Shown: piece by piece, positions 11,783 to 22,184 of the stretch | Layout of the letters: each line of letters opens with the position of its first letter | How positions within the stretch are numbered: position 1 is the first letter of the stretch | NCBI RefSeq assembly: GCF_001650405.1 | Contig: NZ_LWCU01000023.1 | Location: forward strand, 124,001 to 188,000 | DNA from: Microbacterium sp. H83 | Lineage (GTDB): Bacteria; Actinomycetota; Actinomycetes; Actinomycetales; Microbacteriaceae | Direction of reading: 5' to 3' | DNA length: 64,000 bases | The notes under the pieces: model-generated | Databases searched by the model: none | Seen by the model: only the letters and a program-made list of their open reading frames with translations | Told to the model about the DNA's origin: nothing | Program-made: the position numbers and the translations under genes

Positions 11783-13855
11783 TCAGGCGTGTCCCGCGCG
11801 CTCCATGGCGCGGAGCTCCTTCTTGAGATCCTGCACCTCGTCGCGCAGACGTCCGGCCAGTTCGAACTTGAGCTCGGACGCCGCCGCGAGCATCTGATCC
11901 GAGAGGTCCTGGATCGTCGCCTCGAGCTGCTGCGCGCCCTCCGCCGCGATGCCGGTGCGGCGGAGGTTCGGGGTCGGCGACTTGCCCTTGCCGCTCGCGC
12001 GCCCTCGTCCGGACATCATGTCCGCGGTGTCGGCGCCCTCCCGCGCCAGCACCTCCGTGATGTCCGCGATCCGCTTGCGCAGCGGCTGCGGATCGATGCC
12101 GTTCTCCTTGTTGTACGCGAGCTGCTTGTCGCGGCGGCGGTCGGTCTCCTCGATCGCCTTGGCCATGGAATCGGTGATCTTGTCGGCGTACATGTGCACC
12201 TCTCCCGACACGTTTCGGGCCGCACGGCCGATCGTCTGGATGAGCGACGTGCCCGAGCGGAGGAACCCCTCCTTGTCGGCGTCGAGGATCGCCACGAGCG
12301 ACACCTCGGGGAGGTCGAGTCCCTCGCGGAGCAGGTTGATCCCGACGAGGACGTCGTAGACGCCGGACCGCAGCTCGCTGAGCAGCTCGACCCGTCGGAG
12401 CGTGTCGACGTCGGAGTGGAGGTACCGCACCCGCACGCCGTGCTCGCCGAGGAAGTCCGTGAGCTCCTCGGCCATCTTCTTGGTGAGCGTCGTGACGAGC
12501 ACGCGCTCGTCACGCTCGACGCGGACCCGGATCTCCTCGAGCAGGTCGTCGATCTGGCCCTTCGAGGGCTTGACGACGATGTGCGGGTCGACGAGCCCCG
12601 TCGGTCGGATGATCTGCTCGACCACACCGTCGGCGATGCCCATCTCGTACTTGCCGGGCGTCGCCGACAGGTAGACCGTCTGGCCGATGCGGTTCTTGAA
12701 CTCGTCCCACCGCAGCGGGCGGTTGTCCATCGCGCTCGGAAGGCGGAAGCCGTGGTCGACGAGGGTGCGCTTGCGGGAGGCGTCGCCCTCGTACATCGCT
12801 CCGATCTGCGGAACCGTCACGTGGGACTCGTCGATGACGAGCAGGAAGTCGTCCGGGAAGAAGTCGAGGAGCGTGTGCGGGGGCTCGCCCGGCATCCGAC
12901 CGTCCATGTGCCGTGAGTAGTTCTCGATGCCCGAGCAGAAGCCCAGCTGCTGGAGCATCTCGAGATCGAAGGTCGTGCGCATGCGCAGGCGCTGCGCCTC
13001 GAGGAGCTTGCCCTGCCGCTCGAACTCCGCGAGTCGCTCCTCGAGCTCGTGCTCGATGGTGCCGATGGAGCGCTGGATGACGTCGGTGCCTGCCACGTAG
13101 TGCGAGGCGGGGAAGATCGGCACGGCGTCGAGCTTCTCGATCACCTCGCCGGTGAGCGGATGCAGCGAGTACAGCCCCTCGATCTCGTCACCGAACAGCT
13201 CGATGCGGATCGCGTGCTCCTCGTACACCGGGATGATCTCGATCGTGTCGCCGCGGACCCGGAAGTTCCCGCGCGAGAAGTCGACGTCGTTGCGGTTGTA
13301 CTGCATGGCGATGAACTGGCGGATGAGGGCGTCGCGGTCGTACCGCTCCCCCACCTGCAGGGCCACCATGGCGCGCAGGTACTCCTCGGGGGCGCCGAGG
13401 CCGTAGATGCAGGAGACGGTGGACACCACCACGACGTCGCGCCGACTGAGCAGCGAGTTCGTGGTCGAGTGGCGCAGGCGCTCGACCTCGGCGTTGATCG
13501 AGGAGTCCTTCTCGATGAAGGTGTCGGTCTGCGGCACGTACGCCTCGGGCTGGTAGTAGTCGTAGTACGAGACGAAGTACTCGACGGCGTTGTTGGGCAT
13601 GAGCTCGCGGAACTCGTTCGCCAGCTGGGCGGCGAGGGTCTTGTTGTGGGCCAGCACGAGCGTGGGGCGCTGCACCTGCTCGACCAGCCACGCCGTGGTG
13701 GCGGACTTGCCCGTACCGGTCGCACCCAGCAGCACGACGTCGGTCTCGCCGGCGTTGATGCGGGCGGCGAGGTCGGCGATGGCCTTCGGCTGGTCGCCGG
13801 CGGGCGCGTACTCGCTGATGACCTCGAACGGACGGACGCTGCGGGTGGTCTGCAT
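11783..13855 (-). CDS. uvrB: Excinuclease ABC subunit B
   Basis: Helicase-like core of nucleotide excision repair; verifies damage and positions UvrC. The 690 residues show Walker A GATGTGKS near 45, the DNA-clamping beta-hairpin with [15 protein letters not shown] near 95-110, helicase motifs including DESH and QTIGRAARN, and a C-terminal UVR motif (about 650-685) for UvrA/UvrC contact. ATG 13855 gives the family-typical [17 protein letters not shown] abuts the ATG too closely to act as a ribosome site, but TACGCT sits at -12 to -7, so it is probably leaderless. The frame stays open far upstream but that part is not coding. Confidence 0.97.
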   Translation of the reverse strand: MQTTRSVRPFEVISEYAPAGDQPKAIADLAARINAGETDVVLLGATGTGKSATTAWLVEQVQRPTLVLAHNKTLAAQLANEFRELMPNNAVEYFVSYYDYYQPEAYVPQTDTFIEKDSSINAEVERLRHSTTNSLLSRRDVVVVSTVSCIYGLGAPEEYLRAMVALQVGERYDRDALIRQFIAMQYNRNDVDFSRGNFRVRGDTIEIIPVYEEHAIRIELFGDEIEGLYSLHPLTGEVIEKLDAVPIFPASHYVAGTDVIQRSIGTIEHELEERLAEFERQGKLLEAQRLRMRTTFDLEMLQQLGFCSGIENYSRHMDGRMPGEPPHTLLDFFPDDFLLVIDESHVTVPQIGAMYEGDASRKRTLVDHGFRLPSAMDNRPLRWDEFKNRIGQTVYLSATPGKYEMGIADGVVEQIIRPTGLVDPHIVVKPSKGQIDDLLEEIRVRVERDERVLVTTLTKKMAEELTDFLGEHGVRVRYLHSDVDTLRRVELLSELRSGVYDVLVGINLLREGLDLPEVSLVAILDADKEGFLRSGTSLIQTIGRAARNVSGEVHMYADKITDSMAKAIEETDRRRDKQLAYNKENGIDPQPLRKRIADITEVLAREGADTADMMSGRGRASGKGKSPTPNLRRTGIAAEGAQQLEATIQDLSDQMLAAASELKFELAGRLRDEVQDLKKELRAMERAGHA

Positions 13856-13861
13856 CCCTCC

Positions 13862-13867
13862 AGCGTA
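13862..13867 (-). promoter_or_regulatory. -10 box of uvrB promoter
   Basis: TACGCT on the minus strand at -12 to -7 of the uvrB ATG. Weaker than the TAGACT boxes but at the same leaderless distance. Confidence 0.4.
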
Positions 13868-13909
13868 GGCCGGGCCACGGACATCGGGGGCGGTGTCGGC
13901 GGCCGGACC

Positions 13910-13915
13910 TAGAGT
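13910..13915 (+). promoter_or_regulatory. -10 box of leaderless DUF4126 gene
   Basis: TAGAGT, six bases before the GTG at 13922. It shares a 66-bp divergent spacer with the uvrB promoter. Confidence 0.5.
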
Positions 13916-13921
13916 GGGGCC

Positions 13922-14533
13922 GTGATCGAGTTCCTCATCGGCACCAGCCTGGCCGCGTCCGCGGGTCTGAACGCGTGGATGCCGCTGTTCCTGCTCGGCC
14001 TCGCCGACCGCCTCCTGCCGGCCGTCGAGCTGCCCTCGGCGTGGTCGTGGCTCGCGGGGGACGTCTCGCTGTGGATCCTCGGAGGCCTGCTCCTCCTGGA
14101 GATCGTCGCCGACAAGATCCCCGCGCTCGACTCGGTGAACGACGTGGTGCAGAGCGTCCTCCGACCGGCGACCGGAGGCATCGCCTTCGGCGCGGGCGCC
14201 GGAGCGCATACGATCGCCGTCGACGACCCTGCGGCGTTCTTCACCGACGACGCGTGGGTGCCGGTGGTGATGGGCGTGGTCGTCGCGCTCGTGGTGCACG
14301 TCGTCAAGGCGACCGCTCGGGTCGCGGCGAACGCCACCACCGGCGGCCTGGCCGCCCCGGTGCTCAGCACGGCCGAGGACGGCGCGTCGTTCGCCCTCGC
14401 GGCCGCCGCCATCCTCGTGCCGCTGCTCGCCGCAGCCCTGCTCGTCTGTCTCGCGGTCGCCGTCGTGGTGCTGCTGCGACGACGAGCGCGTCGACGGCGC
14501 GAGCGCGACGCGACCGCTGCTGTCGGACCCTGA
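13922..14533 (+). CDS. DUF4126 family membrane protein
   Basis: 203 residues with four or five hydrophobic segments and a very basic C-terminal tail ([11 protein letters not shown]). [16 protein letters not shown] at the N-terminus and [24 protein letters not shown] near 60-85 are typical of DUF4126. Function is unknown. Start is GTG at 13922, probably leaderless. It stands alone between uvrB (divergent) and the MFS gene (convergent, 23 bp away). Confidence 0.88.
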   Translation: MIEFLIGTSLAASAGLNAWMPLFLLGLADRLLPAVELPSAWSWLAGDVSLWILGGLLLLEIVADKIPALDSVNDVVQSVLRPATGGIAFGAGAGAHTIAVDDPAAFFTDDAWVPVVMGVVVALVVHVVKATARVAANATTGGLAAPVLSTAEDGASFALAAAAILVPLLAAALLVCLAVAVVVLLRRRARRRRERDATAAVGP

Positions 14534-14556
14534 GCACCTGCCCGCGTCAGCGGAGC

Positions 14557-15768
14557 TCAGCCGATCGGTCGTGCGCCTTCGGCACCCGGCAGCGCCGCGC
14601 GCGCGAGGATCGCAGCAGTCCCGCAGAGGGCGAGCACCGCGAGCACGAACCAGAGCCAGTCGCCCGCACCGAAGACGATGCCCAAGGCCCATCCGAACAG
14701 GCTCGAGCCGGCGTAGTAGCCGAAGTAGTAGAGCGACGAGGCCTGAGCCCTGCTGTCCGGTGTCGCCGCGATGGGGGCCCATCCCGAGGCCACGGCATGC
14801 GCACCGAAGAAGCCCGCCGTGAAGAGCAGCAGTCCGACGAGCACGACGATCGTGGTCGTGGTGAGCATCGCGGCCGCGCCGACGGCCATCACGAGGGTCG
14901 CGCCGAGCAGCACGGGATAGCGTCCGATCCGCGAGGCGAGTGATCCGGCCCAGGGGGACGAGACGGTCCCGGCGAGGTAGGCGAGGAAGAGCAGGGTCAC
15001 CAGCCAGGCCGGAAGGTCGAACGGCGGCCCCGACAGATGGAAGCCGAGGTAGTTGTACACGGCGACGAACGCGCCCATCAGCAGGAAGCCCTGCGCGTGG
15101 AGGGCACGCTGGGCTCTCGATCGGAGCGGCCCGAGCAGGCGCGCTCCGAGTGCTCCGACCCGCCGCTCCCGATCCGGGACGAACCCCCGGGCGCGAGGGA
15201 CGAGCCACAGGAACAGCACCGCCGCGCCCGCGCAGACGACGGCGACGCTCCCCATCCCGGTGCGCCACCCGCCGTGCTCGCCGACGATCCCCGACACGAT
15301 GCGACCGAGGAGACCGCCGACGGTCGTCCCCGCGATGTAGCTCCCTGCGGCGGCCGCCGCGCTGCGCGCACTCACCTCCTCGCTGAGGTAGGCGAGGGCG
15401 ACGGCCGGGACCGCGCCGAGCGCCACTCCCTCGAGCAGCCGGAGCACGAGCAGGAGCTCCATCCCCGTGCTCAGCGGTGCGAGCAGACCGAATGCCGTGG
15501 CGGTGAGGACGCCGATCGCCATCGCCGGCACGCGGCCGATGCGATCGGCCACCAGGGACCACGGGATGACCGCCGCCGCGAGTCCGAGCGTCGCAGCGGA
15601 CACGCTGAGCGCGGCGGTCGCCGGGGCGATGGCGAGGTCCTCCGACAGCTGCGGCAGCACGGCCTGCGGAGAGTAGAGCTGCGCGAACGTCGCGATCCCG
15701 GCGAAAAAGAGCCCGGCGATCAGGCGACGGTAGCTCGGGGTCCCCGGCGCGTGTCCGGTGAAGGTCAC
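14557..15768 (-). CDS. MFS transporter, YnfM-like
   Basis: 403-residue major facilitator with twelve predicted membrane segments. Loop 2-3 carries the family motif around [13 protein letters not shown] near 80, repeated in the second half as [13 protein letters not shown]. Overall resemblance is to YnfM-type exporters of unknown substrate. Start GTG 15768 overlaps the coaE stop as GTGA, so it is the second gene of a coaE operon. I see no sign of the substrate. Confidence 0.88.
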   Translation of the reverse strand: MTFTGHAPGTPSYRRLIAGLFFAGIATFAQLYSPQAVLPQLSEDLAIAPATAALSVSAATLGLAAAVIPWSLVADRIGRVPAMAIGVLTATAFGLLAPLSTGMELLLVLRLLEGVALGAVPAVALAYLSEEVSARSAAAAAGSYIAGTTVGGLLGRIVSGIVGEHGGWRTGMGSVAVVCAGAAVLFLWLVPRARGFVPDRERRVGALGARLLGPLRSRAQRALHAQGFLLMGAFVAVYNYLGFHLSGPPFDLPAWLVTLLFLAYLAGTVSSPWAGSLASRIGRYPVLLGATLVMAVGAAAMLTTTTIVVLVGLLLFTAGFFGAHAVASGWAPIAATPDSRAQASSLYYFGYYAGSSLFGWALGIVFGAGDWLWFVLAVLALCGTAAILARAALPGAEGARPIG

Positions 15769-16364
15769 CGTCGGCGGATCCGCTCCCAGAGCGCATCGGT
15801 CTGCGCCACCGTCTCGTCCAGCGCCCCCGAGGTGTCGATCACCTCGTCCGCGATCGCCAGTCGGCGGTCGTCCGAGACCTGCGCGTCGATCCGGGCCTGA
15901 GCCGCCTCCGCGCTCATCCCGCGGATCTCCACGAGTCGGCGACGGCGGACATCGGCCGGGGCATGCGCGACGACGATGAGATCCCAGGGATCCTCGACGC
16001 GCGCCTCCACGAGCAGGGGGACGTCGTAGACGACGACGGTCTCGGAGTCCGCGGCCGCCGCCTCGGCGAACCTGCGCTGGGACTCCGCCCGCACAGCGGG
16101 GTGGACGATCGCGTTGAGCCGCGCGAGCAGCTCCTCGTCGCCGAACACCCGAGCCCCGAGGCCCGCGCGGTCGAGGGATCCGTCCTCCGCGATCACCTCG
16201 GCCCCGAAGGTCTCCGCGATGCGCGTGAGCACCGGCGATCCGGGAGACTGGACATCCCGGACGATCTGATCGGCGTCGACGATCACCGCCCCGAGTTCGG
16301 CGAGACGCCGGGCGATCGTCGACTTCCCCGATGCGATGCCGCCGGTGAGCGCGATGAGAGGCAT
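15765..16364 (-). CDS. coaE: Dephospho-CoA kinase
   Basis: Phosphorylates the 3'-hydroxyl of dephospho-CoA, the last step of coenzyme A synthesis. The 199 residues show Walker [11 protein letters not shown] near residue 7-16, DADQIVRDV near 31, and [10 protein letters not shown] near 110. ATG 16364 has no ribosome site; TAGACT ends exactly six bases upstream, so it is probably leaderless and independent of the sulfur operon 31 bp upstream. Confidence 0.95.
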   Translation of the reverse strand: MPLIALTGGIASGKSTIARRLAELGAVIVDADQIVRDVQSPGSPVLTRIAETFGAEVIAEDGSLDRAGLGARVFGDEELLARLNAIVHPAVRAESQRRFAEAAAADSETVVVYDVPLLVEARVEDPWDLIVVAHAPADVRRRRLVEIRGMSAEAAQARIDAQVSDDRRLAIADEVIDTSGALDETVAQTDALWERIRRR

Positions 16365-16370
16365 GACGCC

Positions 16371-16376
16371 AGTCTA
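16371..16376 (-). promoter_or_regulatory. -10 box of leaderless coaE promoter
   Basis: TAGACT on the minus strand at -12 to -7 of the coaE ATG, identical in sequence and spacing to the uvrA box. Confidence 0.6.
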
Positions 16377-16395
16377 GGGTTCGGGGTGGGCGTGC

Positions 16396-16980
16396 TCAGC
16401 GGGCGAGCAGCTGTCGTCGCGAGCTCACGACGCCGGTGTCGAACCCGGCGAGGTGGAGTCCCCCGTGGAAGCGGGCGTGCTCGATCTTCACGCAGCGGTC
16501 CATCACGACCGAGAGCCCTGCGGATTCCGCGATCGCCGCGGCGTCCTCGTTCCAGGAGCCGAGCTGCAGCCACAGCGTCTGCGCTCCCGCGTCGACGGCC
16601 TCCTGAGCCACGCCCGGCAGGTCCTCGTGCCGGCGGAAGACGTCGACGATGTCGGGAGTCACCGGGAGGTCCGCGAGGGACGCGTAGACCGGCTGCCCGA
16701 GGATCTCCTTCTCGCGGGGATTCACGAGGTAGACGTCATAGCCTGTGCTCGACAGCAGATAGGTCGCCACGAAGTACGAGGCCCGGGCGGGGTTGCCCGA
16801 CGCGCCGACGATCGCGATCGATCTCGCGCGACGGAGGATGCCGAACCGCTGCTGAGCTCCGGGGCCCGTCCAGGTCCGCTCCGGCCGGCCCGCGTCGGCG
16901 CCGGGCAGGGCGCACGCCGCGGCATCCGTCGCCGCCGGGAGTGCGCACGCGTCGGGGGAAGAGGCGTTCGTCGAGGTCAT
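16396..16980 (-). CDS. CoA-binding domain protein (YccU type)
   Basis: 194-residue Rossmann-fold protein related to the CoA-binding half of succinyl-CoA synthetase. The nucleotide loop is SIAIVGASGNPARASYFVA near 62-80; VYLVNPREKEILGQPVYASL follows. It lacks the catalytic His domain, so it should bind rather than make a CoA ester. Its ATG overlaps the metY stop as ATGA. Such a gene next to O-acetylhomoserine sulfhydrylase recurs in other bacteria; a role in methionine synthesis is inferred only. Confidence 0.88.
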   Translation of the reverse strand: MTSTNASSPDACALPAATDAAACALPGADAGRPERTWTGPGAQQRFGILRRARSIAIVGASGNPARASYFVATYLLSSTGYDVYLVNPREKEILGQPVYASLADLPVTPDIVDVFRRHEDLPGVAQEAVDAGAQTLWLQLGSWNEDAAAIAESAGLSVVMDRCVKIEHARFHGGLHLAGFDTGVVSSRRQLLAR

Positions 16981-18281
16981 CTGTTCCGTCCCGTCGCCGT
17001 AGTGAGAGCCTGATCGAGGTCCCAGATGATGTCATCGGCGTCCTCGAGTCCGACCGAGATGCGGATGAGGTCGGGTCGCACGCCCGCCCCCGCCAGCTGG
17101 GCCTCGCTCAGCTGCCGGTGCGTCGTGGATGCCGGGTGGATGACGAGGGTGCGTGCGTCGCCGATGTTCGCGAGGTGGGAGGCGAGCTGGAGACTCTCGA
17201 TCAGCGTCTCCCCCGCCGCGCGGCCGTCGTCCGCCTTCACTCCGAAGGCGAAGACCGATCCGGGCCCCAGCGGCAGGTACTTCGCCGCGCGCTCGTGATG
17301 CGGATGCCCTTCGAGGCCCGCCCAGGTGACGTACTGGACGCGTGGATCGGACGCGAGCCAGTCGGCGACGACTCTGGCGTTCGCGACGTGCGCGTCGATG
17401 CGCTGCGGCAGCGTCTCCACCCCCTGGAGGAGATTGAACGCGGCCTGCGGGCTCAGCGCGGGACCGATGTCGCGGAGCTGCTCGGTGCGCAGCTTCGTCA
17501 GGAACCCGTACTCGCCGAAGTTGTCCCACCAGCGGATGCCGCCGTACGACTCGACGGGCTCGGTCATCTGCGGGAAGCGACCGTTCCCCCAGTCGAACGT
17601 CCCCTTCTCGATGACCACTCCGCCGAGGGTCGTGCCATGCCCGCCGAGGAACTTCGTCACCGAGTGGATCACGATGTCGGCTCCGTGCTCGAGGGGCCGG
17701 GCGAGGTAGGGCGTCGCGAGCGTCGCATCCACGACGAGGGGAACGCCGGCCGCATGCGCGACCTCCGCGAGCCCCTCGATGTCCGCGATCTCCCCCGAGG
17801 GGTTCCCGATCATCTCGACATACACGACCTTGGTCTCGGGCCGGATCGCGGCCGCGTAGTCGGCGGGGTCCGTGGAGGCGACGAACGTGGTCTCCACGCC
17901 GAAGCGGCGCAGCGTGACGTCGAGCTGGGTCACGGTGCCGCCGTACAGCTGCGCGGCGGCGACCACGTGGTCCCCCGCGCCGACGAGCGCGGCGAAGGTG
18001 ATGAACTCGGCGCTCATGCCCGACGCGGTCGCGACCGCCCCGATGCCGCCCTCCAGCGAGGCGAGCCGCTCCTCGAGCGCGGCGACCGTGGGGTTGCCGA
18101 TGCGCGAGTAGATGTTGCCGTACTTCTGCAGCGCGAACAGGTTGCCCGCATCCGCGGCGTCGTCGAACACGAACGAGGTCGTCTGGTAGATCGGCACCGC
18201 CCGCGCGCCCGTCGCCGCGTCGGGTGTCCCGCCTGCGTGGAGCGCCCTGGTCCGGAATCCGAAGCGATGTTCTTCCGTCAT
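16977..18281 (-). CDS. metY: O-acetylhomoserine sulfhydrylase
   Basis: PLP enzyme that joins sulfide to O-acetyl-L-homoserine to give homocysteine and acetate, a direct sulfhydrylation route to methionine. The 434 residues are typical. The PLP Lys lies in HSVTKFLGGHGTTLGG near 210; other marks are YGNIYSRIGNPT near 55 and GVETLPQRIDAHVANA near 280. Start ATG 18281 is chosen because GAGG lies five bases before it and it overlaps the upstream stop as ATGA. A cystathionine-synthase relative is the alternative, but length and motifs favour MetY. Confidence 0.93.
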   Translation of the reverse strand: MTEEHRFGFRTRALHAGGTPDAATGARAVPIYQTTSFVFDDAADAGNLFALQKYGNIYSRIGNPTVAALEERLASLEGGIGAVATASGMSAEFITFAALVGAGDHVVAAAQLYGGTVTQLDVTLRRFGVETTFVASTDPADYAAAIRPETKVVYVEMIGNPSGEIADIEGLAEVAHAAGVPLVVDATLATPYLARPLEHGADIVIHSVTKFLGGHGTTLGGVVIEKGTFDWGNGRFPQMTEPVESYGGIRWWDNFGEYGFLTKLRTEQLRDIGPALSPQAAFNLLQGVETLPQRIDAHVANARVVADWLASDPRVQYVTWAGLEGHPHHERAAKYLPLGPGSVFAFGVKADDGRAAGETLIESLQLASHLANIGDARTLVIHPASTTHRQLSEAQLAGAGVRPDLIRISVGLEDADDIIWDLDQALTTATGRNR

Positions 18282-20284
18282 GATGTCCTCAGTTCTGCGG
18301 TCTCGAGCACGGTCGCGATGTCGTCGACGGCCCACGGGTTCTGCAACGACGTCGTGTCGCCGAGCGGAGCCGCCACGCGACCGGCGCGACGATCCTGCTC
18401 GGCCTCCCACAGCTCGGCGAGCAGCCTCCGCATGATCTTGCCCGACCTCGTCTTCGGCAGGTCGGGCACCACGACGATGTGCTTGGGCTTCGCCACCGGA
18501 CCGATCGCGTGCGCGACCTGACCGCGCAGCTCGCTGGTCGAGACCTCAGAGCGTCCGGATGCGGTGACGAATGCGACCACGGCCTGCCCGGTGACCGCAT
18601 CGGCCACGCCGGCGGTGCCCGCCTCCCCGACCGTGTCATGCGCCACAAGGGCGGATTCGATCTCGATCGTCGAGAGGCGGTGTCCCGACACGTTCACGAC
18701 ATCGTCGAGTCGACCGAGGATCCAGATGTACCCGTCCGCGTCTCGGGTCGCCCCGTCACCGGCGACGTAGTATCCGCCGTGCTCGCCGCGTCCGGCATAC
18801 GCCGACCAGTACGCGTCGCGGTAGCGCTGCGGGTTGCCCCACACGGTCCGCGCCATCCCCGGCCACGGACGGCGCACGACGAGCGTGCCGGATCTTCCCG
18901 GCGCCACCTCATCACCGTTCGCGTCGACGACCGTCGCGTCGATGCCCGGCAGGGGCACGGATGCCGATCCGGGCTTGAGCGTCGTGACGCCGGGAAGCGG
19001 TGCGATCATCGCCGCCCCGGTCTCGGACTGCCACCAGGTGTCGACCACCGGGAGCTCGTCGCGGCCGAAGTTCCGTCGGAACCACACCCACGCCTCGGGG
19101 TTGATCGCCTCACCGACCGTGCCCAGCAGGCGAAGCGACGACAGGTCGTGCCCCTCCGGCAGATCGGCACCGAACCAGGTCATGAAGGTGCGGATGAGCG
19201 TGGGCGCGGTGTAGTAGACGGTGACTCCGTAGCGCTCGATGATCTCGAGGTGTCGCTCGCGGCTCGGCGTGTCCGGCGTCCCCTCGTAGATGACCTGCGT
19301 CAGACCGTTGGAGAGCGGGCCGTAGATCTCGTAGGTGTGCGCGGTCACCCACGCCAGATCGGCGGTGCACCAGTGCACGTCATCGGGCTTCGCGTCGAAG
19401 TGGGCCCAGTGCGCCCAGCTCGCGTGCGTGAGGTACCCGCCGGACGTGTGGACGAGTCCCTTCGGCTTCCCCGTCGTGCCCGACGTGTAGATGATGAAGA
19501 GCGGATGCTCGGCGTCGAACGAGGGCGCGACGTGTGTCGACGACGCGATGTCGACCACCTCGTGCCACCAGACGTCGCGACCCTCCGTCCACGGCACGTC
19601 CTGTCCGGTGCGCCGGAGGACGAGGACGTGCTCCAGATCGGGGAGGCCTGCCGCCGCGGCATCCGCCGTCGACTTCACCTCGGTCGCGGTGCCGCGTCGG
19701 AACTGCCCGTCGCTGGTGACCAGCAGCTTCGCGCCGGTGTCGCTGAGGCGGAACCGCACCGCCTCGGCGGAGAACCCTCCGAACACGAGGGAGTGCACGG
19801 CGCCGATGCGAGCACACGCCAGGGCGATGACGACGGTCTCCACGAGGACGGGCAGGTAGACGACCACGCGGTCCCCCGGCTCGATGCCGAGCGCATTGAG
19901 CGCATTCGCAGCCCGGGCGACGCGATGCTGAAGGTCGGCGTAGGTGACCGAGAGCCGGTCCCCCGGTTCGCCCTCGAAGTGCAGCGCGACCTTGTCGCCG
20001 CGTCCCTCCTCGACGTGACGATCGACGCAGTTGTACGCCACGTTGAGGCGTCCGCCGACGAACCAGCGGGCCGAGGGGACGGCCCCGTCGACGGGCGGGT
20101 CCCACTCCTGCGCGGTGTGCCAGGGCTCGGCCCATGACAGCCGCCGCGCCGCGTCCTCCCAGAACGCGGTCGGATCCGCTGCGGCCCGCTCGTACGCCTC
20201 GCCCGTCACATTCGCCTGCGCGGCGAACGCGGGCGGCGCGGGATAGCTGCGGGTCTCGTGCAGTCGAGCCTCGACGCCCGTCAC
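18278..20284 (-). CDS. acs: Acetyl-CoA synthetase (AMP-forming)
   Basis: Activates acetate, or a related short acid, to its CoA ester through an acyl-AMP intermediate. About 668 residues. Adenylation motifs are YTSGTTGKPKGLVH near 270, TWWQSETGA near 415, YVAGDGA near 500 and GRLDDVVNVSGHR near 518. The C-terminal TRSGKIMRR holds the Lys that is acetylated in the family. GTG 20284 has GGAG six bases upstream and overlaps the permease stop as GTGA, so it is preferred to ATG 20290. Its place between an ABC importer and metY suggests a special role. Confidence 0.92.
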   Translation of the reverse strand: MTGVEARLHETRSYPAPPAFAAQANVTGEAYERAAADPTAFWEDAARRLSWAEPWHTAQEWDPPVDGAVPSARWFVGGRLNVAYNCVDRHVEEGRGDKVALHFEGEPGDRLSVTYADLQHRVARAANALNALGIEPGDRVVVYLPVLVETVVIALACARIGAVHSLVFGGFSAEAVRFRLSDTGAKLLVTSDGQFRRGTATEVKSTADAAAAGLPDLEHVLVLRRTGQDVPWTEGRDVWWHEVVDIASSTHVAPSFDAEHPLFIIYTSGTTGKPKGLVHTSGGYLTHASWAHWAHFDAKPDDVHWCTADLAWVTAHTYEIYGPLSNGLTQVIYEGTPDTPSRERHLEIIERYGVTVYYTAPTLIRTFMTWFGADLPEGHDLSSLRLLGTVGEAINPEAWVWFRRNFGRDELPVVDTWWQSETGAAMIAPLPGVTTLKPGSASVPLPGIDATVVDANGDEVAPGRSGTLVVRRPWPGMARTVWGNPQRYRDAYWSAYAGRGEHGGYYVAGDGATRDADGYIWILGRLDDVVNVSGHRLSTIEIESALVAHDTVGEAGTAGVADAVTGQAVVAFVTASGRSEVSTSELRGQVAHAIGPVAKPKHIVVVPDLPKTRSGKIMRRLLAELWEAEQDRRAGRVAAPLGDTTSLQNPWAVDDIATVLETAELRTS

Positions 20285-21141
20285 GTCCATCTCCGGAGGA
20301 GGTGCTTCTCGACCAGCGCGAGCACGCCGTTGGTCACGGTGCCGAGCACGGCGAGCAGCACGATGGAGAGCAGTATCCGGTCGACCCGTCCGCTGCTCTG
20401 CGAGTCGGTGAGGAGGAAGCCGAGGCCCATCGACGAGGCGATGAGCTCTGCGGCGACGAGGAACAGCCAGGCCTGCGCGAGGGCGAGACGGAGTCCCGCG
20501 ATCACCGACGGCACGACCGCCGGGAGCTGCACGGTGCGGAACAGGGACCATCCGCGCAGGCTGAACGAGCGTCCCGCCTCGACGAGGTGAGGGTCGACGT
20601 GACGCAGGGCCGATGCGACGGTGGTGTACACCGGGAAGAACGCGCCGATCGCGATGAGCGTGACCTTCGACTCCTCGCCGATCTGCATCCAGAGGATCAG
20701 CAGCGGCACCCACGCGAGCGACGGCACCGCACGCACGGCTGCGAGGGTCGGGCTCAGCAGGAGGTCCCCGATGCGCGACAGACCCACGATGCCGGCCGCC
20801 GCGAGGCCGATCGCCGACCCGATTGCGAAGCCCAGGAGCACGCGCTGCACGGAGATCGCGATATGGGTCCAGAGCTCGCCGCGTTCGGCAAGCTCCACGC
20901 CGGCCGCGAAGACGGTGGCCGGAGCGGGCAGGCGATAGGGCGGGACGACCCCGGTGGTGGTGACGACCTGCCAGGCGATCAGGATGACCGCAGGGAGCAC
21001 GAGGCCGGCCAGGACCCGGACGAGCGGCTGATCCCACGCCCGACGCGCCGCGTTCCGCGGACGTCGACGCACGCCTGCCGCGGCGTCGAGGGCGTCCTGA
21101 GCGTCTGCGGGGACGACGACGCGCTGATCGATGTCCGTCAC
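20281..21141 (-). CDS. ssuC: ABC transporter permease, sulfonate/nitrate/taurine type
   Basis: Inner-membrane channel of an import system, 286 residues with about six membrane segments. The coupling motif EAGRSFSLRGWSLFRTVQLPAVVPSVIAGLRLALAQAW lies near 190-230. Start GTG 21141 overlaps the binding-protein stop as GTGA; the long open frame upstream is antisense noise. The ssuC symbol reflects family resemblance; nitrate, taurine or thiamine precursors are not excluded. Confidence 0.85.
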   Translation of the reverse strand: MTDIDQRVVVPADAQDALDAAAGVRRRPRNAARRAWDQPLVRVLAGLVLPAVILIAWQVVTTTGVVPPYRLPAPATVFAAGVELAERGELWTHIAISVQRVLLGFAIGSAIGLAAAGIVGLSRIGDLLLSPTLAAVRAVPSLAWVPLLILWMQIGEESKVTLIAIGAFFPVYTTVASALRHVDPHLVEAGRSFSLRGWSLFRTVQLPAVVPSVIAGLRLALAQAWLFLVAAELIASSMGLGFLLTDSQSSGRVDRILLSIVLLAVLGTVTNGVLALVEKHLLRRWT

Positions 21142-22184
21142 TCGCCGCCGACCGCCTTCTTCGCGAAGGCGTCGTTCACGATCGAGGACAGCGCCGCGTC
21201 GACCGCGTCCGCTCCGCCCTGCACATCGCCGGACTCCACGAGCACGGGCGCGATCTTCTCCAGCACGGAGATCTGGTCGTCGCCGGGCACGCCGCTCACA
21301 TCGAGGTTGGAGCGCTCCTCGATGACGGTCGTCGCCACCGCGATGTCGATGCCCGCCACTTCCGCGAGCAGCGCGGCGGTCTCGTCGGGGTTCTCCAGCG
21401 CCCACTCACGTGCCTGCTCGTACGCGTCCACGACGGCCTGAGCGAGGTCGGGGTGGTTCTGGATGAAGTCCTCGGTGGCGTTGAGGAACCCGTAGGTGTT
21501 GAAGTCGACGTTGCGGTAGATGAGCTGGTCGCCCGACTCGACCTCGGCGGCGGCCATGATGGGATCGAGACCCGCCCAGGCGTCGACCGATCCTCCGTCG
21601 AGCGCGGCACGTCCGTCGGCATGCTGGAGGTTCTGCACCTCGACGTCGCCGACCGAGAGTCCCGCCTCCTCGAGCGACTGGAGCAGGAAGAAGTAGGGGT
21701 CGGTGCCCTTCGTGGCTGCGACGGACTTGCCCGCGAGGTCCTCCACCGACGTGATGTCGCTGTCGGGTCCGACCACGATCGCAGACCACTCCGGCTGCGA
21801 GTAGATGTCGATGACCTGGATGGGCGACCCGTTGGAGCGAGCCAGCAGAGCAGCGGAGCCGGCCGTCGATCCGACATCGATGGAGCCCGACCGCAGCAGT
21901 TCGTTGGCCTTGTTCGACCCGGCCGACTGCACCCACTCCACGGTCACGTCGTCGCCCAGGATGTCTTCGAGGATCCCCTGGTCGCGGATCACGAGGCTCA
22001 GCGGGTTGTAGGTCGCGAAGTCGATCGAGAGGGTGTCCGACGACCACCCGTCCGCAGCGGAGGAGTCGTCGGCGGTCGAGTCGGACGCGGAGGCGTTCTC
22101 GCCGGCGACGCAGCCGGTCGCGACGAGCATCATCGTCCCGGCGAGGGCGATCGCGGGGACGATTCGGCGGGTGATGGTGCTCAT
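21138..22184 (-). CDS. ssuA: ABC transporter substrate-binding lipoprotein, sulfonate type
   Basis: 348-residue lipoprotein. The signal peptide ends in VATGC, giving a lipidated Cys at 25, then an acidic Ser/Asp-rich linker. The body has the NMT1/SsuA fold: TYNPLSLVIRDQGILEDIL near 58-76, VEWVQSAGSNKANELLRSGSIDVG near 82-105, and GTDPYFFLLQSLEEAGL near 158. It should deliver an organic sulfur compound or similar anion. ATG 22184 has GGAG five bases before it and overlaps the ATPase stop as ATGA. Confidence 0.88.
   Translation of the reverse strand: MSTITRRIVPAIALAGTMMLVATGCVAGENASASDSTADDSSAADGWSSDTLSIDFATYNPLSLVIRDQGILEDILGDDVTVEWVQSAGSNKANELLRSGSIDVGSTAGSAALLARSNGSPIQVIDIYSQPEWSAIVVGPDSDITSVEDLAGKSVAATKGTDPYFFLLQSLEEAGLSVGDVEVQNLQHADGRAALDGGSVDAWAGLDPIMAAAEVESGDQLIYRNVDFNTYGFLNATEDFIQNHPDLAQAVVDAYEQAREWALENPDETAALLAEVAGIDIAVATTVIEERSNLDVSGVPGDDQISVLEKIAPVLVESGDVQGGADAVDAALSSIVNDAFAKKAVGGE

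Noticed and set aside
11783..15796. Apparent 1337-residue fusion ending in UvrB
   Set aside because: The extra N-terminal part is antisense to the DUF4126 gene or out of frame in the MFS gene; UvrB begins normally at 13855.
18278..21037. N-terminally extended acetyl-CoA synthetase
   Set aside because: The extension is an alternative frame of the permease gene; the synthetase starts at 20284 or 20290.
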